A stretch of DNA of 64,000 nucleotides, from assembly GCA_013368325.1 (NCBI GenBank), contig JAACJK010000234.1, forward strand, positions 118,412 through 182,411, in the 5' to 3' direction. This document shows, piece after piece, positions 22,090-34,200 of the stretch. The DNA comes from Ephemerocybe angulata (lineage: Eukaryota; Basidiomycota; Agaricomycetes; Agaricales; Psathyrellaceae). The position numbers were made by a program, and so were the translations under genes. How positions within the stretch are numbered: the stretch's first letter is position 1; each line of letters starts with the position of its first letter. The notes beneath the pieces were generated by a model that did not search any database, had not been told where the DNA came from, and worked only from the letters and a program-made list of their open reading frames with translations.

Positions 22090-23830
22090 GAGGAGGTGAG
22101 TCTAGCAGTACAAAAACCTCGTCTGTGGTATCTACTGTGTTACTGTAGGCATTCAGTGCTGAGAAACGAGCCCCAAGATCGCAGAAATCCGCGAGCAAGC
22201 ACGCCAAGTCGCGCGTGGATGGAGCGGGGCTCGAGACGGCGCTGGAAGGTGTCGGCTGGCGAATCAGGTTAGTCCAAGCGTTTCTGGGGATTACGACGGC
22301 GTGCTTACAATGGGTTTAATTTGTCAGAACTCCGAACATACAGCTACTCGAGCTGTCGTAGGATTGCGAGGTGCATTGAGTCAAGGGGAGGCGCGTCGCG
22401 GAGGGAAAAGGAGACTTCTAAACAGTTGGGATGGCCGTAGTATAAACAGGTCAGTCCACACCCTTCGAAAGATCACAACGATGGACTTACAGTGTGTTGT
22501 ATTTACCACAAAGCCGATCTCCAACAATACACGAGCTGGATGCACTACAAGCAAAGGTAAGCCTTCTTTCTCTCCAAGCATCCGTGGCGGCGTACTCACA
22601 GTAATTCAGCGAGAATCTCGAAAACATGGCGATTAGCGTCAGGTCCCGCGCCGGTATGGTATGGACGAACCCCAGCGCGGTCGAAACCATCTCGAATCTC
22701 AACGCCCAACGACACCCAGGCCTCCTCTCCAAGGTCCATCCTTCGCCCTCACCTTTCCGGGCCTGTGGACGTCATCCATCTCCACCCGCCGACCTGCAAC
22801 GCCCGTTCTCAGCTGTCGGGGCCTGTGCAGTACCCGACCAGGCCGAACCACGAGTCAAACCGACGCGAGCACTCTGTTGCAACGGCCAACGCACCGCGAC
22901 CCACTCACATGCGTCGAAGCCGATCATCCAGTCGCAAAGGACGACGCGGGTCTCGAAACCCACACGAAGACAACCGCAGCGGCGAAGCAGACGGACATCT
23001 TGACGACGGACGGATTAGTGTGCGGCGCGATTTTCTAGTACAAGGTGCGTCAGTATTCGCCACTATACTCAAAATTTCGGCCAACATACCCTAGGAGTCG
23101 CATTCAAAGTTCAGCGCAGTCTGCGGCGCAAGAAGGGCCCGCCGCACTCACAAGCGAAATGCGCTCGCTCTCGACTGACCGAGACGTCCAAGGACGAGGT
23201 CAGTATCTCTGTTCAAATGATTCTACCAGTTACTTACCGACGACGATCCTGAACAGGCAGCCATGGCCGACGACCGAACCCAGCGAGATCGCACGCACAT
23301 GGACCGCTACGACGCCGTCCGCGGCACGCAGCACCCCCAGACCACAACGACGACGACGTACCCAAAAGCTAGGAGCCGCGTCCACGTACAAGAGCTATCA
23401 CGTCGTCAGTATCTCGTTTAAAAGACTGTACCATGCACTCACCTTGTGGACAGGCCGAGCGACGCCGAACACACCGACGACAGCCTTGAGCCGAAATCCG
23501 TGAGCGACGGCCGGGCCCTACACCAGAACCCATAGACGGCAACGACGTATCTGCCACCAATTCGTGGTCCTCTCCACCACCCGCACAAGTCCCCGGCCAT
23601 GCGCTGCACGACATCTCACAGCACCCCAAATACGGTCCGACGCAGCGATCCTGGACAGCCAGGGCACGCACAGCGAAAGTGATCTAACAGTAGGTCAGTA
23701 CTCGAGGCTATCGTTTCAAGCGACCGACTTACCATTCGCTAGCAGCCATTCGAAGAGTCCGGGTAAGATCGGTACAACTCGATATAGACGAAAAGGTCCG
23801 TCACGGTCACATCAGCGTCGATGAAGATGA
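22090..23830 (-). other. Intron-dense locus without a clear protein
   Basis: Several well-formed fungal introns lie on the minus strand, for example 23732-23684 and 23442-23395 (GTAAGT or GTGAGT donor, TACTGAC branch site, TAG acceptor), each about 50 nt. All frames are patchily open because the DNA is rich in CGACGAC, and no recognisable domain emerges. On the plus strand, donors and acceptors can also be drawn (for example 22096-22148), so orientation is not certain. Composition and intron style match the locus at 45.4-46.6 kb, and a 20-bp segment (23797-23816) recurs inverted at 45295-45314. Confidence 0.35.
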
Positions 23831-24490
23831 AACGCGGGCATGGATGGGCGCGGCCTGCCACATATGGAGCCCTGTCATAGGGTTGCGGGCGGGATTGTCG
23901 GGCGGTTAGGCAAGGGGGAGGTGGGGGAAATGGAGGGGTGATACAACTGGCAGGGCTCCTGTAATTGGACTGAATATGAGTGTAGTTTTAGCATAAGATG
24001 GAATATTCACTGAAGTGTCGATGCATCCGGGTGACTGCGTGTTTATGACTCAGTGGCTGCCACGTAGATCCAGGTGGGTCGTGAAAGGGCCTGGAAAGAT
24101 TGGAGCTCGGAAAGCAAGGAGAATACATTAGCAGGCTGTTTAAAACTCTTTGGGGCCTTAGAACCTACCTATCTGGTCTGGGAACGGTAAGGATCGAGTA
24201 CTGAGCACAAACTGAGCACCGATTTTTGGACCAGTGGCTGTGTCACATATATCACGAATAGGCGCCCGTCGCGTCGCGTCGCGAAAGTTGTGCCACTCGC
24301 CTGCTGGTCATTACACCCACTGTGGCCACATATTTCAATGAGCTTCCGAGTAATATCTGGTGGTATATGGCCCCTAAAATGCATGGAAACACCTCTCAGA
24401 GACGTAAATGGTCATACTCGTTACCATTGCACGGTTAAGTGGACCAAGAAGTAGTGGATACTCAGCATGCCACAGAAGAGTACTGAAAGA
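23831..24490. other. Intergenic, no gene seen
   Basis: AT-richer sequence with no reading frame, RNA gene or repeat that I can support. It leads up to the TATAAAA at 24491. Confidence 0.4.
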
Positions 24491-24532
24491 TATAAAAACT
24501 GTAACGAGAATTACTCTAGAATGTACCTCTCG

Positions 24533-27500
24533 ATGTCTTCTACGCCTCGCCCTGCTCCTCTGGATGCCACCCCTTTGATAGTGGTGGAGCCATGCCCGAC
24601 TACTGGGGAAGATACCCTGATACGCTTAAAGCGTCTCAAGGCTATTATTCTGGCTCTCGAAGCTCAGGGTACGAGTTTAGCACCACCTCAAGGTGTTAGT
24701 GACTCCTTGGACGCTGTCTTGGATTGGTCTTCTGCTCAGCTCAACGCCGTATCTCAATCTGGATTACCTGGAAGTCCGGGGCGTTCTGCCAACGGTTCTG
24801 CACCTGCTACTCCGTCTCGCACTCGCAGCGGCGGCTCAGCATCTAACAGCTTGAGTCCCTCTAGCTCAGTATCGCGCTCGGCCAGCACCTCGTCTAGTCA
24901 ACACTCTGATGAATCCCAGCGCACGTATGACGCTGGTCCTATAGCGGTTAATCACAGAACACGTCTCGCTCACCTCTATCGGTACCCGTTGCACTACAGT
25001 CCTTTTTTGGAGTACCCGGAGACCTCACCTGGAGATGGAACAGGTCATCTGTTCGATATGGATCCCAGCAACTTCGACGCATGGGATAATCCAGTGCGCG
25101 GATTTGCATACTCCGTCGGTGATCCCAAACGCGGATTTTCGAAGAAAACCCTACAGAAGAATAACTTACTCATTACCGAGGATGGTACCACGGTTCCGTG
25201 CGAGACCTCATCCGAGACATGTAAGTCTTTCTGCTACTGTGCTACTGTCGCATCCGTTCTGGAAGGTCTCACAGTTTTGGAACAACAAGGCCAAGGAATT
25301 AAAGTGTGTTCCTTTACCTCGGAAGCCTCTCGCACAGCGACGCATTGCAGCGCCTCACGTGAAGCTCTTATGGAGCGATATATGCAAGAACGGAAGCTCG
25401 CTACATTCGAGTTTGGCACGGAGTCTGGAGAGTGGGACGTGAACGCGAAGATACGGCACAGGACATTGGTATATTTCTTCGCTCTGATGATAACTGGGTG
25501 TAGGGCACCTCCTGGAGAGCCAACAGTTCGAGTTGGGGCGGAGAAGGAGAGCTACGATAATTGGTGTGCCCAATTGGAGGCAGCACGGCGTGGGCATCCA
25601 CCCAGGGCTTCGTGCGATGGCAGAATTATTCTGCGTGAAGGTTCTAAGCCGTCCGTTCGGTCAGTGACAGTAGACAACATGCAGAGTCGAAGCAAACTTG
25701 ACATTTTTTATAGGTGTGAACATTACGACCACTCGCGCAATCGTGTTCATCTCAATGATCTTTCCCCCAGCGATGGCCTTTACGACCTGAATTATCTGCG
25801 AGCGTTATTCCACAATGACCAGTCGACGCTCCAGTACATTGAGGATGAACTCGCTAAATTCCATAACCTGGGGCCACTTTCCCCGTGCACCTTTACTATG
25901 AATTGCTCAAGCGTCCGTACACACTGCCGTGAGTAATACACTCCATTCTAAATTACTCGTGTATATGCTGAGCTCATTCGCTAGCTTTCCCGCACCGAGA
26001 CTCAGACGGTCGACTTATCATGGCGCCCATGTTGCGCATCACTTGCGATGTAAAGTTTCGGGTGTATAGGCCCGTTCTTGAGGCAAGGCCACAATGTCCA
26101 CGAATCCTGGTAATCTCGGATGGCGAGCACACACACCCCATTCCGGCACTGTCAAGGACGCCCCCTCAAGTAGTTGACCAGATCTTGGGTTTACTCCGTA
26201 GTATGATAGAAGATCTCTTCGACATGACCACACGCCGATTCAATCGCCATCCAGTTGTATTGGCCTTCCTGCGCAAAATCTTTCCTGACAATCCCTCACC
26301 TTCACTGCTGGACCTCCACCCATCGCTTGCCAATCAGGATCATATACGGAATTGGATTGATCAAGTAATACAGGAATACTTTCCTCATGGTACAGGCTGG
26401 AAAGGTGAGCACATAATTTACTTGCTCTGTATTTTACTTGATGGCTTCCAGGTCTTCTGCTCCTGAAGTATAAACAGGACACAAGCAGCGAGGCAATTCC
26501 CTACATTCGCTATATGGCAGAGGTCACGCTGAAAGGAGTGTCTCAGCGTATCTGCGTATGTATGACACCGGAGAGCAGCAGGGTGCTTTTAGATTGTCGT
26601 TATATCCAAACGGACATAGCCTTCAAGCGCGTAAAGGGTTATCTCGAATTCGAACTCACGGTCAAGGGGCTGTCGGAATAGAAATCCTGGACCCAGGGTC
26701 TAGGTAGGTAGGGGGGTCTGGGGCAGAGCCCCAGAGAATTTTGACCTGGCCAAAAAAGGAAATTTTTGGCATAGAAAACACATTTTACGGGTCAGTTTGA
26801 GGGTAGACTGGCTGTTATGGCCATATAATAATGTCAGCTAGGGAGAAAACAGTGACATAAGAGGTGCATTAGTGTGTATGTACCTTATTTGGGGTTGTGT
26901 TTGGGTGGCAGATATCTGTTATGCATTTTTTGACATATATACTGCCCTACTACGTATCACTACTGTAGATATATGATTCTAACATATATATTGAAGCATC
27001 TATTATTCTTAACACAACTTTTGGGACATCAAAGCAATCCTAATGATGTCATATAATTGCCTATTTAAGTGATATATTCCCGTGGGTAGGTAGGTAGGGG
27101 TACCCTAGGCGCCCAAACTGAGAATTTCGACCTCTGGTCCAAAATTTCCATTCCGACAGCCCCTTGCTCACGGTGATGGACGACAAAAATCCAACAAGTC
27201 GGATAAGTAAGTCGGGGAGACGAACAATTAACAATATTTCACTCATAGTATCCCAATTTTAGCTCGCATCTTATCACGCGTTTTCGTTACTGAGGAGTCA
27301 GCGGATATGCACGCGCTGATTTTTGGCAAGATCTCCGAAATAGTAAAGATTGATACAGGAGAAGAGCTCAAATGGCGGCACCTTCATGCCAAAACGCTGG
27401 ACGACTTCCCAGGAATCTGCCTTGTCAGTGTCGATCAGCATCGAGGACAAGCGAAAGGTACGTGAGCACACAACACTACACATAGGCTGATTACTGATAT

Positions 27501-28461
27501 CCTGTGGAACAAGGTCTCGGAATGCATCTCCAAAGTGTTGCTAAGTCGCTTCCGACTACGCCAGACCTCCATGAAGGACACATAACAATTCAAGAACTCA
27601 CGGACTACGATCACCTGAAGCGTGTCCTCAGGCTATGTACAATTCACTTATCCCGTAATATCGAGAAAACCGGGACTACGAAAGCCATCAAAGCGAAGAT
27701 GCGAAGCTTGGTATGCTCAGTAAATCCCAAGTGGGATGAGACGGTTGCGGAGATTCGGGCAGAGGGGGGTACAAAAGCAAACAGTGAATAATTCGATACT
27801 TCGAGAAGGCCCTGGACTGACTTACTTGACTTTTTAGATTGGGTAACAGACAAGGAAGACAGCAAGTTCGCCTTCCCGGCCATGTGTTGGGAGAAGAGTT
27901 TCATTCCCAAGGCTATATGGGATCTAGGTGAACGTACTACTAACATATCGGAGTCTGGCCATGCAGACACCAATCGAGAGGGCACTGGGTGCAGTCTCGT
28001 GGGTGGGTACCTTCGGGCGCTAAGGCTTGATGTACTGAAGGAAAAAACAGTGGAGGTCGGGCTCATGTTTGGCGTAAATCCAGCCTACGAGCGAAAAACT
28101 GAAGAAGCGCGAACGGTTCGCATGCTCAAACGAAAGAGTGAGTGCAGACTACAATATTTTCTACTCCTACTTATGAACACACCACAGGTGATACACAACT
28201 TCGTATTTGTGCATCAGAAGACCGTTCTATTGTGGACGCAAATAAAAAGCTGGACGCATCGGCGAGAAAGGTTAAGCGAGCAAGGCTCATGCATGACACC
28301 AGTGGCACCGTGTCCACGAAATCAGCATATGCAGATGCGTTGAAGAAATACGACTTGGCTGTGGAAAACAGTGCGCAGCTTACCGGAACTGGCTCTGGCA
28401 ATGTCCACCTTCAGATTCCTGCAATGCATGAGTATGGCGACCATTCAAGTAACACAAGCTC
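24533..28461 (+). pseudogene. Transposase-like gene (MULE-like?), interrupted twice
   Basis: A basidiomycete repeat-family protein, probably a transposase. TATAAAA at 24491-24497 supports starting at the ATG of 24533 rather than the in-frame one at 24467. Exons run through introns at about 25219-25263, 25662-25715, 25930-25984, 26409-26452, 27206-27262, 27458-27514 and others. Blocks include RCEHYDHSRNRVHL, PRILVISDGEHTHPIPALS, LLDLHPSLANQDHI, YIQTDIAFKRVKGYLEFEL, KWRHLHAKTLDDFPG, RLCTIHLSRNIEKT, CWEKSFIPKAIWDLGERT and NISESGHADTNREGTGC. Their order agrees with a common agaric transposon protein. The gene is broken by a MITE at 26663-27166 (in-frame stop) and cut near its 3' end by the KDZ-2 element. 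Its last codons and original stop lie at 35849-35875. Assignment to the MULE group is tentative. Confidence 0.75.
26663..27166. mobile_element. hAT-type MITE, 504 bp
   Basis: Terminal inverted repeats of 31 bp start CAAGGGGCTGTCGGAAT on both sides (3 mismatches, all transitions). It is flanked by a perfect 8-bp direct repeat CTCACGGT at 26655-26662 and 27167-27174. An 8-bp target duplication with CA..TG ends is typical of hAT elements. No coding capacity. Subterminal GGTAGGTAGG motifs occur at both sides. A diverged relative lies at 47933-48372. Confidence 0.92.
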
Positions 28462-28480
28462 TGTACTTCACACTCCCCCA

Positions 28481-28900
28481 GGAGTCCTGTAGGACTCCGG
28501 CTTGTCCGTTGGACTTCCGGTGGACTTCCAATGGACTTCTGCCGGACTTACCATAAAAGGTGCATTTCTATTGGAAGTCTATTGGAAGTCTACCGGAAGT
28601 CCAACGGAAGTCCAACAGGAGTCCAATAGAAGTCCAACAGAAGTCCAGCTTGTCCGGTAAAGTCCAGTTGAGTCCGGTTGAGTCCGGTTGAAACTTGAAA
28701 GTCCAGTTCAAGTCCAGTTGGAGTCTAGCTGGACTCCTATGGGACTTTTATAATTTACTGCTTATTGCAATGATTTACATGTATAATGATTTTCTGTTGG
28801 ACTCCTGGTAGACTCTGTTGGACTCCTGATGGACTCCTTGATGGACTCCTGATAGACTCCTTGATGGACTCCTGGTGGACTCCATGCTGGACATCTGCTG
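28481..28900. repeat. Subterminal GGACTCC/GGAAGTCCA array, left end of KDZ-2
   Basis: About 30 short copies of GGACTCC, GGACTTCC or their complements, spaced about 10-15 bp, in both orientations. An equivalent array lies inside the right end (35424-35822) and in the MITE at 52193-53002. Clustered short subterminal motifs are the usual form of transposase binding sites. Confidence 0.8.
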
Positions 28901-29029
28901 GACTTGTGTTTGAATTTCTCTCAGCAGTACTAATACTTGAAAAAACTGAAAATATAAATATTATAACAACATAAGGCTAGCGAGAGCTTGGAAAAACAAG
29001 AAAGATAATAAGAACATAGAAGAGGAAAT

Positions 29030-31211
29030 TTACAAGGTATCATCTACATCAACACCAAGATCTGCAATAACAAGTCCTATCTGACGATCAGCCTGCTTCT
29101 GAAGAACACGTTTCGTATGAAGGTATAAAACGGAATGTAAAAACCAATAAAAGTTAGAAACAGTCATGCACTTTAAAATCTGCTCATAACCAGCAATCCA
29201 TGAATTAAGCTGCTCAGATGCCTGTGTATTGAACGCACGCTTCCACTGGAGAACTCCTGTGCGGTCAAGTTCCTGAATGACAAGGTTGGGGTTGCTGCCA
29301 TCCATAGGAGTAGGGTTGCACCAAGTTTGGCACAGCTCGTCAGAGCGCTTGTGGTTGTTGTAGTGGTAGGTGTCGACAATAAACCTAGAGTTGGACCAAA
29401 GTCGTTCAAAACTGCCATTAGTGATAGCAGTTCTGAAAACCTGGCAACCTTTGTCAATGCAGATGTAGCTGGGCTTGGACTCGGGGGTAGGAAAGATGTG
29501 CTGAAGGAACTTGAGAATCTTGGTAGGAGATTCAGACTTATCGAATAGTGCCCAACCAATAACCACCCCACAAGGATAGCAAGCCGTCTCGGTGCAGTAA
29601 AACTTGGATGGTCCAAAGTCATGCTTGCGTGCAACATCAGCATCTTCAAGTGCAGGCTCGTCATGAGCCTGAACTTGTCGATTTTGATGCTGGTCCTGCC
29701 AAGGGAGCTGCTCGCTGGGTCGAGATACCATGCGTCGGATGCCTGCAAGGTGTGACCGACTATGAGTCTCTTGGTACTCCTGCCAGTCAGCTTGATGCTC
29801 TTGGCATGCCTTAGTGCTAGCAACACAGTTTGCATTGCAGCCTCGCACATGGCATCGATGCCCATACAAGCGGAAGTGGTCCTCACAATAAGAACCACCC
29901 CGGGCATGCGCAAGAGCAGCAATACACCCTTCAACAGCACAATGCTAATAAATAAACACATTATTAGTGCACAGTTCGGAAATGATAACTAAAGCTTACT
30001 GTTGGAGACATCACAATACCATCCACCACACACATATTGACACGTGCAAAGTCCTGGGCATCCTGTCCCTGCTCGTTTGGGCCAAACCGCTGAGGATGCG
30101 AGCACTCATCACATGCATGCCCTTCTGCTGCCTTGATTATGCCATCAGCACCAAGATGGTCATAAGCAGCAGCCGTAATCTGGTCGATGTTGTAGTGGTC
30201 AGGCAGCACCAGGTCAACACCTTGATCCCCTGCTATCATGCGCAAACTCTCCAAGATATAGGCATGCCAGACTTGGCGATGAGATATCTTGACCCCAGCA
30301 CCACGGCCAACACTCTCGTTCCAGAAGTCCATGAATGCAGATGTGGACGAATGGAAGCTATATGTCGCACAGAGGATGGAGTTGGAGAATGTGCGATCTG
30401 CCCAGAGCTCTCGACCAATTTTCAGATAGCGGGCACCATTAAGATGCCTGCGATCATACTCATCGGTTTCCTCATTCTTGACTCGATCATGGTCAGCATG
30501 ATATGTGGTTTCGCAACCATCACACTTCCCAGTCAAGACAAAGCCAAAGGTGCGGATGTCAGAGCCTTTCAGCACTGTGACCTTGGTGACGTCACGGTAT
30601 GGCCGCTCCTGGGAGAGAGCACGTGCAGAGCATGAGGTGATTTCGCACTGATAGGACTGAGGGCAGAGGAGGTGGAGAGGTTCGATCGCCTTGTACGAGA
30701 TGGGCTTGCGACGGTGGTAGATGCTTCCAGATGGCTTGTACATGTTTAGCCGCAAAACAGACACCATTTTATCCAGCTTCAACGATAAAGCATTCACAGC
30801 AGGCACTGTATGCTCCACATGCTCTTCCAGCACCACACTATCTGCAGGCTTGAATAGCTCTCTGCGATCAGCTCGAAGGCGCACACCCAACATCAGCCTG
30901 GAGAACATGGCCATCCAGGTAGTGATGGTTCTCCCATGCTCTCCTGCAACCTTTGCTTGCTGCTGCCGTCCATGTAAGTTGAGGAACTCTGGGTTTTCCG
31001 TCAAACTGTAAAGGAGGACAAGAACGGTGGACAGCGAGATGTCGGAAGCGAATTGCTCCTGGATACAATCCGAGAAGACTTTAAAGGTGATGTTAGGGAA
31101 TGGAAGGGTAGGGGGAGCAGCAAGGGCAGGAGAGGCCAAAGCCAGGATGACAAGAGCCAACGCGAGGGTAGGCGAGCAGAGCACTGAGATCAAATGAACC
31201 AGCATTGACAT
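29030..31211 (-). CDS. KDZ transposase with CxC5/CxC6-like cysteine clusters (708 aa)
   Basis: Transposase of KDZ-2. Exon 1 is 31211-30000 and exon 2 is 29944-29030; the 55-nt intron 29945-29999 is phase 0. The N-terminus has a hydrophobic helix that can be mistaken for a signal peptide but is usual in this family. Cysteine pairs follow: CPQSYQCEITSC (~aa 185), GKCDGCETTYH (~235) and HACDECSHPQRFGPNEQGQD (~370). In exon 2 are CAVEGC...CEDHF...CHVRGC...ACQEHQ zinc-binding pairs. The core then reads GPSKFYCTETACYPCGVVIGW, YICIDKGCQVF, IVDTYHYNNHKRSDELCQTW, ASEQLNSWIAGYEQILKCM and SNFYWFLHSVLYLHTKR, the signature order of this KDZ subgroup. No disabling change seen, so it may be active. Confidence 0.93.
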
Positions 31212-31287
31212 TACGAGACTAAATAAAGCATAGTTCCATAGGAGTTTAGAGACACATAAATATAAGCGAAGCGGTATACATTCAAAC

Positions 31288-34200
31288 TCACACAGCTGCA
31301 GACGCCTTCTTCTTCTTCTTCTTGTTCTTCTTCGCCAACACCTCTGCTTCTTCCAGCACCTGACGAGCCGTATTCTTCAGCCACCCATCAAAATCCCCTA
31401 AGCCATACATCGCATTTGGAGCCTTGGTCCTCGAACCCCATACGTCCCGATCGGATGGTGCAGCAGTGTCCCTGCGAAGCCAAAGCTGCATGTTGACATA
31501 AGCGGAGTGAGGAGTATGCTGTGAAACCATAGACGCGAGATTGGTGAAAGGGGTCGAGTAGGAGTGCATTGTAGACTTCTGGAAGAACACCCTCTGAATA
31601 TCGACCTTCTGAATGCGGAAGTCCTTCGGCCATGTTCCCTCCGATACCATCAAGTTCCACCTCGTGATCGCAGCATTCATCTCTTCATAGCGCTCAAAGG
31701 CAAGGCGGATATCGTTGGCTCGGGAGTGATCGGTGAGATAGGCTGGAGAGCGAGGGATATCAAGAAGGGTGATGAGCTGATCAGTCTGGGATGACATGGT
31801 GCCCTGAGCAGAGTCGGTAGGGATAGAGGAGGGTGTCTCAGGGCGAGATCCAGTGGTAGAGGCGACAGAAAGGCCACGGGCATAGAGTGGAGCAGAGACA
31901 GAGCGAGAGATAGAACGAGAGACAGATCGAGAGGCAGAACGGTCATGGTCGGACCCAGGAGCGAAGTCGGACTGAGAGAGAGATTAGTTACAAGTTATAC
32001 AGAAATGCGTGATGACTTACAAGAAGCATGCAAAGAACTGCTACGTTGTTGTTGACGGTCCACTCAACAAGCTCAGAGGCTTCAAGAGCAGCAGTGAAAG
32101 TGCCCTGAGCAGTCCAACTGTGGAGCTCTGGGTCCCAGGTATAAATGCTTTGCTCGAAGCCAGCCACACTCTTCGCATCTGCAAAAAAGCTTTAATGCAT
32201 ACACACTCATCAATAGAAAGGAAACATACCTTGAACATGGCTATACTTGCGGGCTAAGACAGGGAGGAGGCTACCAAATGTCTCATATACGTCGACCTTG
32301 ACAGTCATGGTAGGTTGCATGGATGTGGTGATGGTGTTAGGTGGGTCGCCCGAAACGTAAAGGTGCACAAGTCCCTTGATAGGGAGTCTCGCTTCAGCGG
32401 CTATCTCACCAGCATCAGCATGGTTAAGAACACCTCGATTACCCCTGAGGATGCCACCTGTGCTGCGGGACGATCCATGAGCAGGCTCGGGAGGAGGGCT
32501 GGGAGACTGCATATGAACATCTATAGCCTCGATCAATACACGTTGCAATAATAAAAGATTGAGACTTACCCTCTTTCTTGGACAAAACGCTGACACTCCG
32601 AGCATGATCCTTCATCGGCTTCTTCCCCTACGTAGTGGGTAAGATATTAATCAACGTCTAAAGTTAAAGACCTCACCTTTCCCCCATCGTCCTGCTCATC
32701 GATCTCAATTTCCACCTCCTCCTCCTCCTCCTCTTCCTTGATCCTCCCCGCCGTCTCGACATCCATCTTCTCCTCCATCTCAACTTTAGCATCATCCTCT
32801 AGCTCCGTCCCGGCCCTCCTCTCCGAAGACGAGCCTGAGCCCTCCTCAGTCGTCCCTTCAGAAACATCGATCTCAGCTGCGCTGCGCCGAGTGCGTGCAG
32901 CAGCGAGAGAGCCAGGGGTAGAGCTAGTAGCGGTAGGACGAGCTGGCGGTGCAATAGAAGTACCCATCTTCGCAAGCTTATCTTCAGCGCTAAGGAAATA
33001 AAAAAAAGAGTCAGCTCAACGTCAGAAATGTATCCAAGTCCACGACGACACGCTAGCGATCCCGGGTATGGGTTCAGCAAAGGGCGTGCATCAACACGCT
33101 AGCGATCCCGGGTTTGGGTTCAGCAAAGGACGTGCCGATGGCAGCCAACATAGACAAGGACAGCAAAGAAGAGAGAAAGATGAAAGATACATACCGTTTG
33201 CCAGTTCCAGACGCCTTGGGAGCCTGCTTTGCCTTCGCGTTGGGGGGCCCAACTTTGAAAGAGCTGGACGCCATGGCCTTCGAGCCTTTTCCACCCTTGG
33301 GGCCTCTACAGACAAACATCATTAGACATGGATGGGGGCAGAAGGACAAATACGTACCTTGCTCGTCCCGAGCCCTTACCGTCTCCTACCTGCATGAGGG
33401 CAGCCTCCTCCAGACCGCCGAAGTCATCCTCATCATCAGAGGAATCCTCTGGCAATTCCTTCTGAACCCTAGTGCTGCAGCGAATGGGTTTGGAACGGTC
33501 TTTACCGGGATTCCTGGAGGAAAGAGTTAGAAAGATGAAGAACAAAAATAAAAGCCAAAAAGAGGGGTAGAGTGGACGGGCAGTCGCGCAAAACACCGCA
33601 ATGCCCGTGGTCGACCAAGCGAGCGAAAAGCCGGGCGCGCGAATCACCGCGTCACCCTGGGCCCCACTCCCCGAAGCCATCGCGCCTTCCCAAAGCATCG
33701 CCGCCGCTCTAGCCACGAAGCGAGCGAGCGAGCGAAAGGGTGGGCGCGCAAATCACCGCAACGCCCTGGGCCCCACTCCCCGAAGCCGTCGCGCCATCGC
33801 TGAAGGGGCGGGCGATTTGCCGCGTCGCCACCTCTCTACCCACGAAGCGAGCGGCGGCCACCGTCGCGTGAGTGGGCAGGTCCAGTGGGCGGGCATGGTG
33901 GGCCCATCCAATGTCGCCGAAGCGAGCAGCCTCGCATCGTCGGCGAGCGCGTTGCCAAACTCCCCCGCCGCATAGCAACGCCCGCCGTGCGAACGCGCTG
34001 CGCGAGGCGAGCACGACACCTGCTGCGACGAGCAAGGCGTGCTGGCAGCAGACAAGCACTCCACCAAATGCCCGTCCCCCTGCGCGGGAGAGTTCCCGCA
34101 GCAAAAGGGGGATAGGGGCTGGTGGGTGTGCTGCGCCGGTGGCCCTTGTGCGTGAGGGCGTGGCGGCGGGCGGATACGACGAGCGAGCGGGCGTGGCGGC

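Noticed and set aside
22626..23094. Three overlapping plus-strand open frames as three genes or an overlapping-gene locus
   Set aside because: The region is stop-poor in all three frames because of CGA/ACG-rich DNA. Splice signals suggest exons of a single locus instead.
28481..28900. GGACTCC array as a CRISPR or satellite array
   Set aside because: Motifs are short, in both orientations and irregularly spaced, and occur only inside transposon ends.
31100..31211. Secreted or membrane protein suggested by the hydrophobic N-terminus of the KDZ-2 transposase
   Set aside because: The downstream cysteine clusters and transposase core are clear. A hydrophobic helix at this place is a normal part of the family.
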